Made by a program: the position numbers and the translations under genes. Below are positions 18,202-26,158 of a DNA stretch of 26,158 nt, piece by piece (position 1 is the stretch's first letter; each line of letters opens with the position of its first letter). The stretch lies in assembly GCA_003427395.1 (NCBI GenBank), contig BFEA01000367.1, positions 1,505,908 through 1,532,065 on the forward strand. The letters are read 5' to 3'. This DNA is from Chara braunii (taxonomy: Eukaryota; Streptophyta; Charophyceae; Charales; Characeae). Below the pieces are notes generated by a model, which was not told the DNA's origin, did no database searches, and saw only the letters and a program-made list of their open reading frames with translations.

Positions 18202-18772
18202 AGACTGACCACAAATTACCAAAGGTTTAACAAGGATTTTGAGGCAATTGCGGGAGCCCTCACAAATCTGCTGAAAAAGAATTAGTCGTTGATCTCGACT
18301 TCACAGTGTGAACACGCCTTTCGAGAACTCAAGGCGACTTTGATTTCGACCCCTATCCTTATGAGGGCGACCCATAAAACCCTTTTATTCTCATCACCGA
18401 TTGACATTCTGAAGCGATTTTGGCGATCCTGGCCCAAATGCCAGTGGGACCAGATGGACTGAAACACGTGGTGGAATATGCTTCCAAGACCGTACCCGCC
18501 TGCAAGCGAAACTACTCTGCTCCAACGGGGGAATGCTTTGCGACATTGTGGTGAATCAGTTATTTCCAAGCGTACTTGTACGACCAAAAGTTCATGTTGG
18601 TTACCCATCATGAGCCACCCATGGCTCAAGAAGTCGAAGGATTAATCGAACATGAAAGGACGATGCGCTACCACGTTGCAGAACATGGAATTTGAGATCC
18701 GCCACTGACGACACAAACGACACGGAAACGCCGACAGACTAACACGTCTGCATCGACCTGATAAAATACCTA
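18202..18772 (+). pseudogene. Ty3/Gypsy RNase H relic
   Basis: Three plus-strand frames, joined by frameshifts, give the RT/RNase H junction of a Ty3/Gypsy Pol. In order these are NYQRFNKDFEAIAGALTNLL (RT connection), CEHAFRELKATLISTPIL, then LITD followed by a stop where Trp is expected, EAILAILAQ, HVVEYASKTVPACKRNYS, PTGECFA, AYLYDQKFMLVTHHE, LQNMEFEIRH and finally HGNADRLTRLHR, the usual end of the RNase H and connection. Several stops (TGG to TGA type) and shifts make it a decayed fossil. No LTRs can be assigned. Confidence 0.8.
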
Positions 18773-19465
18773 CAAGTGAAGAAGTGACCCCATAGAATGA
18801 TCCTGAAGGAGAGGGCAAACACAAGTACGGTGAAGTGGAGATCCTTTAGAAGGTCTGAATCTTCACTCAGAAGCGATGGCTGCCCCTTTTTTTCCTTAAG
18901 ACTTTCACCCCTTTCCAATTCCTGACCCTTTATTTTTCTCGGATCTTCCGGATAAATTTTGTTATTGCTGCACGCGCATTTTACGGTGTCGGAGCAAATA
19001 CCCTGACAAAGGTATTTGCCGAGGATTTTAAACGTCGGACGCTGTCCGACTTTTCGTTGGATTAAATGACTTGATGAGACTGATGTTTGCCAAAAGTTTA
19101 TTTAGACCTGACCCATGACTGAGAGACAAAAAAATTTCAGGCTTTAGTCCGGACGAGTGTGGCGTCCAGGAGTAACGGATGTAAAAGGTAAGGCTTCGCC
19201 TTGTCGCGCGCCGCAGAGACATGCGGAGATGGGAACGTTCAAATTAAACCTATTCTACCCATACTAAGGTCGCGCGACTGTTAAGCCGTGCGATTCAGGG
19301 CCTAGGTAAGTGGAAAAAGGGTCGCCGTGAGGGAGGATGGAACCGCGGCGCAAGAAGGGTAGAAAGTTTTATTTATTTATTTATTTATTTATGTTTTGCG
19401 GGGCCGCGGGGTTAACATCAAGCCAAGGGGCCGACATGGGAGGTGTCGAGGCCTAGCCGTGAATG
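18773..19465. other. Non-coding stretch with one hairpin and a TTTA microsatellite
   Basis: A 9-bp perfect hairpin pairs GCAAATACC (18994-19002) with GGTATTTGC (19011-19019). A (TTTA)n microsatellite of about six units lies at 19368-19392. A minor AAGGC/GCCTT hairpin is at about 19191-19203. No gene can be supported. Confidence 0.45.
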
Positions 19466-19493
19466 GTCTGCCGTCTACGGGAAAGCGGCAGAC
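19466..19493. other. Perfect 8-bp hairpin
   Basis: GTCTGCCG (19466-19473) pairs with CGGCAGAC (19486-19493). It opens a chain of hairpins leading into the composite retroposon. Confidence 0.6.
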
Positions 19494-19549
19494 AGGGCCT
19501 GCAAGGCCTCAGGCAGTTGAAGCCTGCTGAGCCACAGGCTAGAGGCAAA

Positions 19550-19618
19550 CTACTGGGTGCAACCTTTCAAATAGAAGGGTTGCTGCTCTAGTTCCAGTGA
19601 TAAGAGCTAGCCCAGTAG
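19550..19618. other. Three-way-junction RNA fold candidate
   Basis: The outer stem CTACTGGG (19550-19557) pairs with CCCAGTAG (19611-19618). It encloses two hairpins: GCAACCTTTC (19559-19568) with GAAGGGTTGC (19574-19583), 10 bp including one G-U, and GCTCT (19585-19589) with AGAGC (19603-19607). The loop of the second contains AGTGATAAGAG, the reverse complement of the core phrase in the variable-stem repeats. It overlaps the tRNA-like D-arm that follows. Confidence 0.6.
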
Positions 19619-19831
19619 GTACTGCCTCAAACTTTCACCCAGCAGGTTCTGGGATCGAGGCCGACACGACATTATCTGGGCTAACTCTTTTGAGCTGGCC
19701 AGGGATGGAAAAGCAATCTGGCGCGGCCGATTTCGGCCGTGCGCACGGCCTGGAAACAACCGCGCGGATGCTGCATGGCCCCTGCGTAAGGATGACACGT
19801 GTAAATCGAGAAAAGATCAAAAAAAAAAAAA
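19600..19831 (+). repeat. Composite retroposon: tRNA-like head plus U6-like body and poly(A)
   Basis: TAGCCCAGTAGGTA (19608-19621) matches a tRNA A box, and GGATCGAGGCC (19652-19662) matches the B box at 9 of 11 positions. About 60 bp further on, a U6-like body starts (TTCGGCCGTGC..), and from GCATGGCCCCTGCG (19773) to AAATCGAGAAAAGATC it is close to the plant U6 3' half. A run of A follows directly (about 19818-19831). The U6 5' half is replaced by GC-rich palindromes such as GGCCGTGCGCACGGCC. It may be one SINE or two adjacent retroposons. Confidence 0.6.
19773..19817 (+). ncRNA. U6 snRNA 3'-part pseudogene fragment
   Basis: GCATGGCCCCTGCGTAAGG, GATGACACG and TAAATCGAGAAA follow the plant U6 snRNA order and spacing with few changes. 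The terminal oligo-U typical of genes is missing; a poly(A) follows. It begins at the same GCATGGCC where the fragment at 1063-1115 ends. Confidence 0.75.
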
Positions 19832-19946
19832 TTCTGAGTCCTGTTGGACTCGCACTTGGGTCTGCAACTCCCTACTAGACGTGGCTGAAAAGCCACATGA
19901 CCGTTGGCATAAGCCAATGACATTAAAAAAAAAAAAAAAAAAAAAA
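19832..19946 (+). repeat. Hairpin chain with second poly(A)
   Basis: Three short perfect hairpins follow one another: GAGTCC/GGACTC (about 19836-19851), GTGGCT/AGCCAC (about 19880-19895) and TTGGC/GCCAA (about 19904-19917). A poly(A) at about 19924-19946 closes the block, as in the retroposons of the left end. Probably another A-tailed retroposon built of unique-stem hairpins. Confidence 0.5.
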
Positions 19947-19949
19947 ATC

Positions 19950-20635
19950 AAAAGCCGACGGCGCCAGATGACGCCTACAGAAGTGGCAGGGGACTTAGTG
20001 TCCCCAGAAGAATCTGACAGGCGCGCGTTGAAAACGTGCAGCCATTGTACTGAGAGGTAAGTTGGGATTTTCTTTTTTCTTTTTCTTTCGATTTTGTTTC
20101 TTTCTTCATTCTAGATTTTGTTTTATTATTTTTTTTAGGTTATTTTCTCCCTTTCGTTTTGGAAACCATCAAAGTACCCATTCGTCGTAGCAAACGGGTT
20201 GAGTTTCCTACCTGGATGTCGGCCTATGGTACTTCCATCGATAGGCCAAGCAAAACGAACGAATCTGTCCTAAAAATGGGACATATACACTGCCAAGTAT
20301 GAGTAAATGAAGGAGTAAGGTGGGAGGGACTTACCTGGCTCTTTCAACGTCGACTGCAACAGGTGAGTGTCCAACCGTGGCTGGCCTTGGTTACTCCCAT
20401 TGATAGGATGAGCAAAATCGAATGAATCTACCCCAGGGACAAGGGGAGATTCACGCTACAGGTAAAGAAAGGTAAGTCTTTGTTTTTATTGTTGTTGTTT
20501 GTTTGGCTTCTTCGTTTCTCCCCACCTCCTCGTTCGTGAGCTGTGATCACTCGACCAAACAGGGAAAACGAGGGGGGCTGAAACAAAGAATACATAAAAG
20601 TTAAAAACTATAAAAAAAGGGGGAAGGCCTGGGGG
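19950..20635. other. Non-coding stretch with a diverged direct repeat
   Basis: A segment at 20222-20292 (ACTTCCATCGATAGG, AGCAAAACGAACGAATCT) recurs in diverged form at 20389-20458 (ACTCCCATTGATAGG, AGCAAAATCGAATGAATCT). In the first copy GGCCTAT and ATAGGCC form a 7-bp stem around the shared phrase; in the second copy the stem is lost. A GGGGAC/GTCCCC hairpin lies at about 19989-20006. No gene can be supported. Confidence 0.5.
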
Positions 20636-20696
20636 CAGTTGCTCGTGGGAAAACGAGCAACTGTTCCCTCGGCAATAGCTGAGGGAACCACCCCAG
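20629..20696. other. Three-way-junction fold candidate with two perfect hairpins
   Basis: The outer stem CTGGGG (20629-20634) pairs with CCCCAG (20691-20696). It encloses CAGTTGCTCGT (20636-20646) with ACGAGCAACTG (20653-20663), 11 bp and perfect, and TTCCCTC (20664-20670) with GAGGGAA (20681-20687). The topology resembles that at 19550-19618, with no shared stem sequence. Confidence 0.6.
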
Positions 20697-20881
20697 CATG
20701 TGTCTGAATCTGGCTGGGGTCGTAGGTTGTATGCAGGCACAGGCAGGAAGGGGGGGGTTTGAAAAGCAAGAGGGGGTTGGAGGAGTTGAGTGGAGAGTGA
20801 GAGAGAGAGAGAGAAATGGGAGGGTGGGAGAGAGGAGGACCTGCTCCTCCCTACCTGCCAGTTGCCTCCCCGTTGTCAGGG

Positions 20882-20962
20882 GGGGAAGAAGAAAAAGAAA
20901 AGAAAAGAAAAAAAGAACAAAGAAAAGAAAAGAAAAGAAAAGAAAACGAAAACGAAAAACGG
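20882..20962. repeat. (AAAAG)n microsatellite
   Basis: An imperfect run of AAAAG/GAAAA units between two purine-rich stretches. Open frames through it (109 residues plus, 143 residues minus) are low-complexity artefacts. Confidence 0.8.
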
Positions 20963-21161
20963 AATCTGAGTTGTTTTTTGAAAAATTGTATTTTTCAGTT
21001 TGCGCCACTATTGTTTTGGAGGCGTAAAACAATTTTTTTGACCTTGCAATTTTTTTTGTAGATAGTCAGGCACTTAGGCCATGCGCAAGAATTTTTTTTT
21101 TTTTGTTTATTGAGCAAATATTTATCTAAAAATGCTTAAAGTTTGGGTACTTTTTGCACCC

Positions 21162-21245
21162 CGCCCTGAGCCTATCGGGATTTGAACTCGTGCATTTTCA
21201 CGAGTTCTTTCCCTACCTCTCCCAATCTGACAACTGCCATCCCCA
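21162..21245 (-). repeat. tRNA-like relic (minus strand)
   Basis: On minus, GAGTTCAAATCCCGATAGG is a good tRNA T-arm/B box (GTTCAAATCCC). About 40 bp upstream, GTCAGATTGGGAGAGG could be a decayed A box. The T-arm side is also part of a 9-bp hairpin, GAACTCGTG/CACGAGTTC (21184-21207), that is not a tRNA helix. Probably a SINE head. Confidence 0.4.
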
Positions 21246-21666
21246 TTTTCAGGGGAGGGCAGGGGAGAAAAGAGGAAAAGTAGAGAGGGGAGAAAAAGGA
21301 ACAATCACGGCCGCGAACGTGGACGCGGCCGTGCACCAAGTTCAAACACCATTGGCCTGAATGCGGTCATTCAGGCCAGAGTTGTGAATTGGAGGGACAA
21401 TGAGGGGAACTTGGCTGGAAACAGTCATTTTCCCGCTGAACGTGCACTCAGTGTAGGGCTGAGTGCAGGGAAAAGGGAGAAAAAGAGGGGGGCAGTTGAC
21501 TACAACTGCCACCCTAAGTGTGTGGCTGAGGTGAGACAGCCTCAGTCTGTTGATCTGGCTCAGATCGACGGCCCCAGGCAAGTGACGAATTTTGCCTGGG
21601 GGCAGCTGAGGCTGCTGCTGCCCTCCTCAGCCACTACAAAAGAGGCAGCTGTCCCCGAGCTGCCTC
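21184..21666. other. Tract of consecutive perfect hairpins with unique stems
   Basis: The stems are GAACTCGTG/CACGAGTTC (21184-21207), CACGGCCGCG/CGCGGCCGTG (21306-21333), GGCCTGAAT/ATTCAGGCC (21354-21377), GCACTCAG/CTGAGTGC (21444-21466), GGCAGTTG/CAACTGCC (21491-21510), GATCTG/CAGATC (21552-21566), CCCCAGGCAA/TTGCCTGGGG (21572-21601) and GAGGCAGCT/AGCTGCCTC (21642-21666). Loops are 3-10 bases. No two stems share sequence, so they are not copies of one palindrome. No coding region explains them. Confidence 0.75.
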
Positions 21667-21668
21667 AC

Positions 21669-21741
21669 ACTTGCCTCCAGCTGCCAGTGTGTGACAACAC
21701 ACTTGCCTCCAGCTGCCAGTGTGTGACAACACACTTGCCTC
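21669..21741. repeat. 32-bp tandem repeat
   Basis: A unit starting ACTTGCCTCCAGCTGCC and ending GTGACAACAC begins at 21669 and 21701, with a truncated third at 21733. Each unit contains a GTGTG/CACAC hairpin. Confidence 0.85.
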
Positions 21742-22019
21742 ATCGCTGGAGAGGAGGCAGGAGTGTTGTCAGCGAAGCTGGAGGACTGAGGAGGATCGCG
21801 ACGAAGGAGGAGACAGCCATAGCCTTGGCTGGAGCACTCTGCTCCACCTTGGCAAGCTGGTCTCTAGAGGGACTCTGCGGCAGCGTGGTGAGGAGCGGCA
21901 GCGGAGTGTGATGCGGAGCAGCAGCGGAGCGTGGCAAGGAGCGACGGGGAGCACAACAAGTGGTGGGGTTATGCTGCCGAAATACCGCGGCGTCAGCGCG
22001 ACACCTTTATTTTGAGGGG

Positions 22020-22441
22020 TGACGCTGCCGTTTTCAAGGCACGTCGGCGACACTTTGTTTTAAAGAGTGACGCTGCCGTTTTCACGGCACGGTAATACAT
22101 CACGGTGGAGCGCCGGCGTTTTTTTGCGGTGGTACGGCACGGCGAAGCGCCGCCGTCTTTTTGCGGTGGTACGCACGGCGAAGCGCTGCCGTCTTTTTGC
22201 GGTGGTACGGCATGGCGAAACGCTGCCATTTTTTTTTACGATCGTACTGCACAGCGAAGCGCCACTGTCCTTTTGCGGTGGTACGGCACGGCGAAGCGCT
22301 GTCGTTTTTTTTACGGTGGTACGACACAGCGAAGCGCTGCCGTTTTTTTTATAGTGGTACTACACGGCGAAGCGCCACCATCTTTTTACGGTCGTACGGC
22401 ACGGCGGAGCGCTACCGTTTTCTTTTTTCACGGGGCACGAC
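22020..22441. repeat. ~37-bp GC-rich minisatellite, about nine units
   Basis: Units at 22104, 22141, 22177, 22214, 22253, 22290, 22328, 22366 and 22403 are 36-39 bp. Each has the form GGCGAAGCGCTGCCGT, a T run, GCGGTGGTACGGCAC. Two longer related units precede (22020-22090). Unit length varies mainly in the T run. Across unit borders ACGGCA can pair with TGCCGT. A 214-residue open frame through the array (22105-22749) is a by-product. Confidence 0.88.
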
Positions 22442-22480
22442 GAGACGACGTGTTACCATTTTCCGACGAGAGTTTGGCAT

Positions 22481-22610
22481 GGCAGTGGAGTGGCGGCATG
22501 ACGGTGGGACGTGCGGCGCGGCAGTGGAGTTGCGGCACGACGGTGGGACGTGCGGCGCGGCAGTGGAGTTGCGACACGACGGTGGGACGTGCTGCGCGAC
22601 AGTGGAGGTT
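22481..22610. repeat. 39-bp minisatellite, 3.3 units
   Basis: Units at 22481, 22520 and 22559 and a partial at 22598 start GGCAGTGGAGT and end GACGTGCGGCGC. The 39-bp length keeps reading frame, giving a 13-residue period in a chance open frame. It is separated from the 37-bp array by about 40 bp. Confidence 0.88.
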
Positions 22611-23470
22611 TTTTTTTTACGACGCTGAAAGGTTTTTTGTTGTGGCGCGGCGTCTGCTTTTCTTGGTGAAGGTCTGCTACCATTGGTGTGTACGGCGGCA
22701 GCAGTGTGACATGGTGGCGGTAGACAGCATGCGACGGTACGAAATCTGAGCGCGACTGGCGGGGTTTGTTTTTTTTATTTTTTTATGTGGCACATGAGAT
22801 AAATGTTTCGTAGTTGGGACTACCCAACACTTGCGGCAGTAGGACTGGACTACTTGGGACTGCCTGGGTTCAGTTGGGACTAACGTGGGACGCGGACGAC
22901 CATTTGCTGCAGTCTCGACGCATGCGGTTTTGGGATTCGGCACCGGTTTAATTCTTTCGAGAAGTGTGGCGGAAGCGGTTTTCGACTGTAGTCATTCGAC
23001 GAAGTATTTGACATTGTGGAACCACCTAGAACCGCGTGGGACCATCTGGGACCGCTTAGGACCAGTTGGGACTGACGTGGTACCAGATTGAGTACTTTTT
23101 CTGGGACGCGTGCGGCTCGCCGTTTTCACGCTTGGGTTACCGAGGACGAGGCGTGCGAGTGAAAAATGGTTTTCTTGAGACTACAGCTTTTGGCGGCACA
23201 CACAGCTTGTTGGTTGGCTTTCTTGAGTGAGCGATGACGCTTTTTCGGCACCACTTCACTCAAGGTCAGTAGACGACTCAGACTCCCTTCACACGTGTGT
23301 GCACCCACACATTGCTTGACCCTTTTGCTTTGAATGTTCAGGAGAAAAGGTTGAGTTGGGTTGTGGGCGTCATGCATGAGTAAAAAGGTGGGTCTAACGT
23401 GAGTAGTGGGACTTTGCTTGTCTTCTTTTGATTGTGTTGTCTGCATGGTGTGCAGGTGAGTAAAAAGACT
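22611..23470. other. Non-coding stretch with GGGAC-type degenerate repeats
   Basis: Short degenerate phrases GGGACT/GGGACC recur about every 10-15 bp at 22815-22895 and 23020-23080. A few short open frames (up to 106 residues) have no motif. Nothing else is recognised. Confidence 0.4.
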
Positions 23471-25010
23471 ATGTATAAAAGTGGGACAAAATGCTATTTG
23501 ATAAAATTGCGGAGAATTTTCGTCTCCTTACCATTTTCCTTTCGTCAGTGAGTTGGGTGAACTTGCTTGCTATTTCTGAAGGATAATTGATGGGTGCCGT
23601 GAGAAAAGAAATTTTAAAAACAGAAAGAGAATCAAAGCATAATGAATTTTAACTTTTCTCAAGGATTGACCGCCTCTATTCCGAATGACCTTATCTGTTT
23701 GTACCTGTCCAAATGATTCTCATTATTTATCCCTTTTGATTTCCCTTTGCTAAAGTTACCCTGAACTTCAAAAACATTGGAATAATTGAAAGTTACTTGT
23801 AGTGGACACATGTTCTCTCTCCAGGAAGCATCTGGGGCGGGGGTTCGTTGCTTTCGGAGCTGACCCTGTTATCGACCCGGAGTGGGCCGTTCTACGGGAA
23901 GGTACTTTGTCGATTCGGTGGAGACGGCCCGACTTCTGAGATCCGAGTTTTGTGCTCGGGCGAGGAGGAGGAGTACCCCAGAGCACTTCGTAGAGGGTGA
24001 GACATGCAACACCTCAAGCAATGCACCTGATAAAGAATCATCTCCAAAACAGTCTGTCATCGAAAATATTAGGAACGTAAGGCAACAAGTATATGCATGT
24101 CTAATCCTAGGTCGGGGGTAGGATGAAATGAGTAACTTTGGTAGCATATCTCATCAAGTCAAAACTAAGACAGACCGACTACCTTGTCGGCTGCATTGAG
24201 GTTATTGTTGAAAGTCAACTCTCCGTTGGCGGCTGTATGATTTTTGTGGAATTCGACCCACAGGGTGGTCGGATTTTATTTTGATGTTGTGTTATTGGAT
24301 GTATCTAATGATGATCTAGATTCGTTCGGTTATCATTCCCGCTTGGATATATGTTTATGTTGACTTCGGTTGATCTTTTTTTATAACTAGTGGTTGTTAT
24401 GTTTTTCTTTTTAACCGATGACCAAAGTGACTAGGATATTGGGGTTTTCACACTAGGTTGAGACCTTCCTAGTCCACCGGCGTATGTTTCGTACTTAGAA
24501 GATCAACGCCCAAAGGAACGGACGACGTCCGGGTTCAATAGGCGTTTAATCGCTCGTACCTATACTACAGCGAGCGAGCAAAACGCCCACGGTTGACCCA
24601 CCTCTACAACTGCATTTAAAAGCTTTCGCAAGTGGGTCGGCAACTCGGTAGGATACACCTCTAAGGGTGCTGACAGGCCCTTAGGGAAGCAAGCTTATGC
24701 CCCGCGGGAACCTGTCCTGTCGTAGGGGACCGAGGGATGTACGGCTTGCGCACCCAGTTAGAGCGGCGAAGGGACGATGCAACCACGACCGTCTAGGCGG
24801 CTCGCGGGATTACTTATGCGTCGTTCTCAAGTTGTCTCTATATTGGTTAAGTTTTTTGTTTAAACTCTTGAGTGACATGGCCGGCAGGGCCCTCGCTCGC
24901 GCGGGGGCCGATGCGCTCGACAACGGGTTTACGAAGTAATTTTTTTCCCACACGAGTTTGGATTTGTCGATCGGGTAGTTTGCGCCAGGTGCATCGATCC
25001 TGCGCATGGC
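23471..25010. other. No supportable gene
   Basis: A TATA-like TATGTATAAAAGTGG sits at 23471-23485 with no downstream gene. Open frames of 79-92 residues at 23869-24147 lack motifs. A possible protein-like stretch follows at about 25010-25150 (VFDIERLVKNGG, KYGRIRYC), which may belong to the integrase relic but cannot be assigned. Confidence 0.35.
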
Positions 25011-25316
25011 GCTTGTATTCGATATCGAACGGTTAGTAAAGAATGGAGGTATCCTCTGTGTGGCACAGACAAGCTTCCTACGGAAACTCGATTTGAAGCC
25101 GCCAGAACTGATAGACCCGAATATAACGAGAAATTATGACGAGAGGAAGTATGGACGGATAAGGTACTGCTGACAAAATGAGCTAGCAAATCACTGGACA
25201 AGCATACGAAGCATGACATACGTCGGGCAAGAAAGAGATCTCGAGACCACCGATGGATCAACGGCCATCTAGAGATTCTGAAGCGTAAAACAAACCGATT
25301 AGGATTATGACTGACA

Positions 25317-25860
25317 GTTCCACACTTGTCTCAACGCTACGATTGGACCCGATCTGCTCACGAGGAGTAGACCACTCACTTTGTGATAAGTGTCACAAAA
25401 GTAACGATCGATCGAAATCAATGGTTCTGGTATAATATTTGTGATGATGTCAGACACGTAGTCGGTAACTGTCTAGTGACTCTAGTCTATGTCGCAGATC
25501 AAGCACCGATTGGCGGACCAAATACTATAGGTTCAGACAAAACTAGAGCGTCATTTTCAACACGTCAGCATGGATACGTCATTTTTTAATATATAGAAGT
25601 TTATACGTGCAAAGAGTGTAAGGCTTCGGAAATAGCCACCTACATCGACCGATTTCTCAATACCCATCTAGATACAAAAGAAATCTTAACCGACAATGAG
25701 TCTCTGTTTAAGGTTGAAGTAGAGTAACTGCTAACAAGTAGAGGCATCGTTCTCCGACACACTGCTCTACATGTCTCTTAGTTCAGTGGACTTGCGAAAA
25801 GTGTGAATCACATGATTAAAATCACCCTATGTTTGAACCTAGCGGATAGTGACACGCGTC
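25317..25860 (+). pseudogene. Retroelement integrase relic
   Basis: QWFWYNICDDVRHVVGNC (about 25420-25475) fits the end of the HHCC zinc-binding domain of Ty3/Gypsy integrases (yW..m..dV...v..C). In another frame, EIATYIDRFLNTH, then ILTDNESLF (about 25690-25712) corresponds to the second catalytic Asp region (TDNG.F), followed after a stop by LLTSRGIVLRHTALH. SGLAKSVNHMIKITL fits the last catalytic Glu region with the Glu replaced. The motifs lie in collinear order with several shifts and stops, so it is a fossil. Confidence 0.6.
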
Positions 25861-26158
25861 CTTGACCCGAGATACTATGTGGCACCCTCGAACTCGGATC
25901 CCACTGTTTAGGACGTGGCTGAGGCTATGAATCCCCCTAGGCGGCGGGCAACCGCGGCCAAGTCCGCATCCACGCGGACGCGCGGCTTTGGCGCCACGTG
26001 GCGGCCAGAGGGGAGGGGGGTTCGGGATTCGGGAAGCGCCATCCGGCGACGCATCCCTGACCCCACCCCCCCACACAAAAAAAAATGGAAAAATAACATC
26101 TCTTGGTTGGGGGGGTTGCGAAGAAATGAAGGAAAAAAAAAACGCGTTTTTTTTTTTT
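25861..26158. other. GC-rich segment ending in homopolymers
   Basis: A GC-rich block (25935-26020) has a TCCGC/GCGGA hairpin and no gene. It ends in A and T runs. Short minus-strand frames here are chance. Confidence 0.4.

Noticed and set aside
22104-22441. CRISPR-like array of ~37-bp units
   Set aside because: Units are contiguous with no unique spacers and vary in length through T runs, in a eukaryotic repeat setting. It is a minisatellite.
22105-22749. 214-residue open frame with Arg/Gly/Phe repeats
   Set aside because: It is a read-through of the 37-bp and 39-bp minisatellites. Similar frames exist on both strands and there is no recognisable domain.
23471-23485. TATA box-like TATGTATAAAAGTGG
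   Set aside because: No gene follows within reach, and such A/T strings are common in this window.

Overview
The window looks like repeat-rich nuclear DNA of a green-lineage eukaryote. The reasons are Penelope-like retroelements (PLEs) with an N-terminal GIY-YIG endonuclease, a plant-type U6 snRNA fragment (the 3' part carries TAAATCGAGAAA), a Ty3/Gypsy relic, A-tailed retroposons, minisatellites and long homopolymers, with no intact host gene. A charophyte such as Chara is my best guess; this rests on the style of the PLE proteins and has not been tested by a search.

1-2,885 is a retroposon graveyard. It holds five copies of one short A-tailed repeat family, a plant-like U6 fragment and a ~230-bp near-perfect palindrome. 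The five repeat copies keep the same core but carry five different, fully self-complementary hairpin stems.

2,886-16,299 is two nested PLEs. The outer, plus-strand element runs from a pseudo-LTR (pLTR, 2,886-3,573) through a zinc-knuckle/coiled-coil ORF1 and a GIY-YIG-RT ORF2, to a second pLTR (15,601-16,299). Its ORF2 carries a ~550-bp AT-rich insertion with inverted GAACGCG-rich ends. ORF2 is also cut near the end of the RT by a second, complete minus-strand PLE (8,386-15,284) flanked by an exact 14-bp target-site duplication. The inner element has 1.2-kb pLTRs, its own ORF1, and an ORF2 with only a few lesions. The pLTRs of both elements contain type I hammerhead ribozyme folds with palindromic helix III. 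In both elements the core is intact in the upstream pLTR and mutated in the downstream one.

16,300-26,158 holds tRNA-like modules (16.5-16.9 kb), a decayed Ty3/Gypsy RNase H (18.2-18.8 kb), a composite tRNA-like/U6-like A-tailed retroposon (19.5-19.95 kb), a tract unusually dense in perfect hairpins (20.6-21.7 kb), three minisatellites (21.67-22.61 kb) and an integrase relic (25.3-25.9 kb). The rest has no gene I can support.

Nothing here seems to encode a working host function. The interesting material is retroelement biology: permuted-domain PLEs with ribozymes, and short retroposons whose hairpin stems change while pairing is kept.
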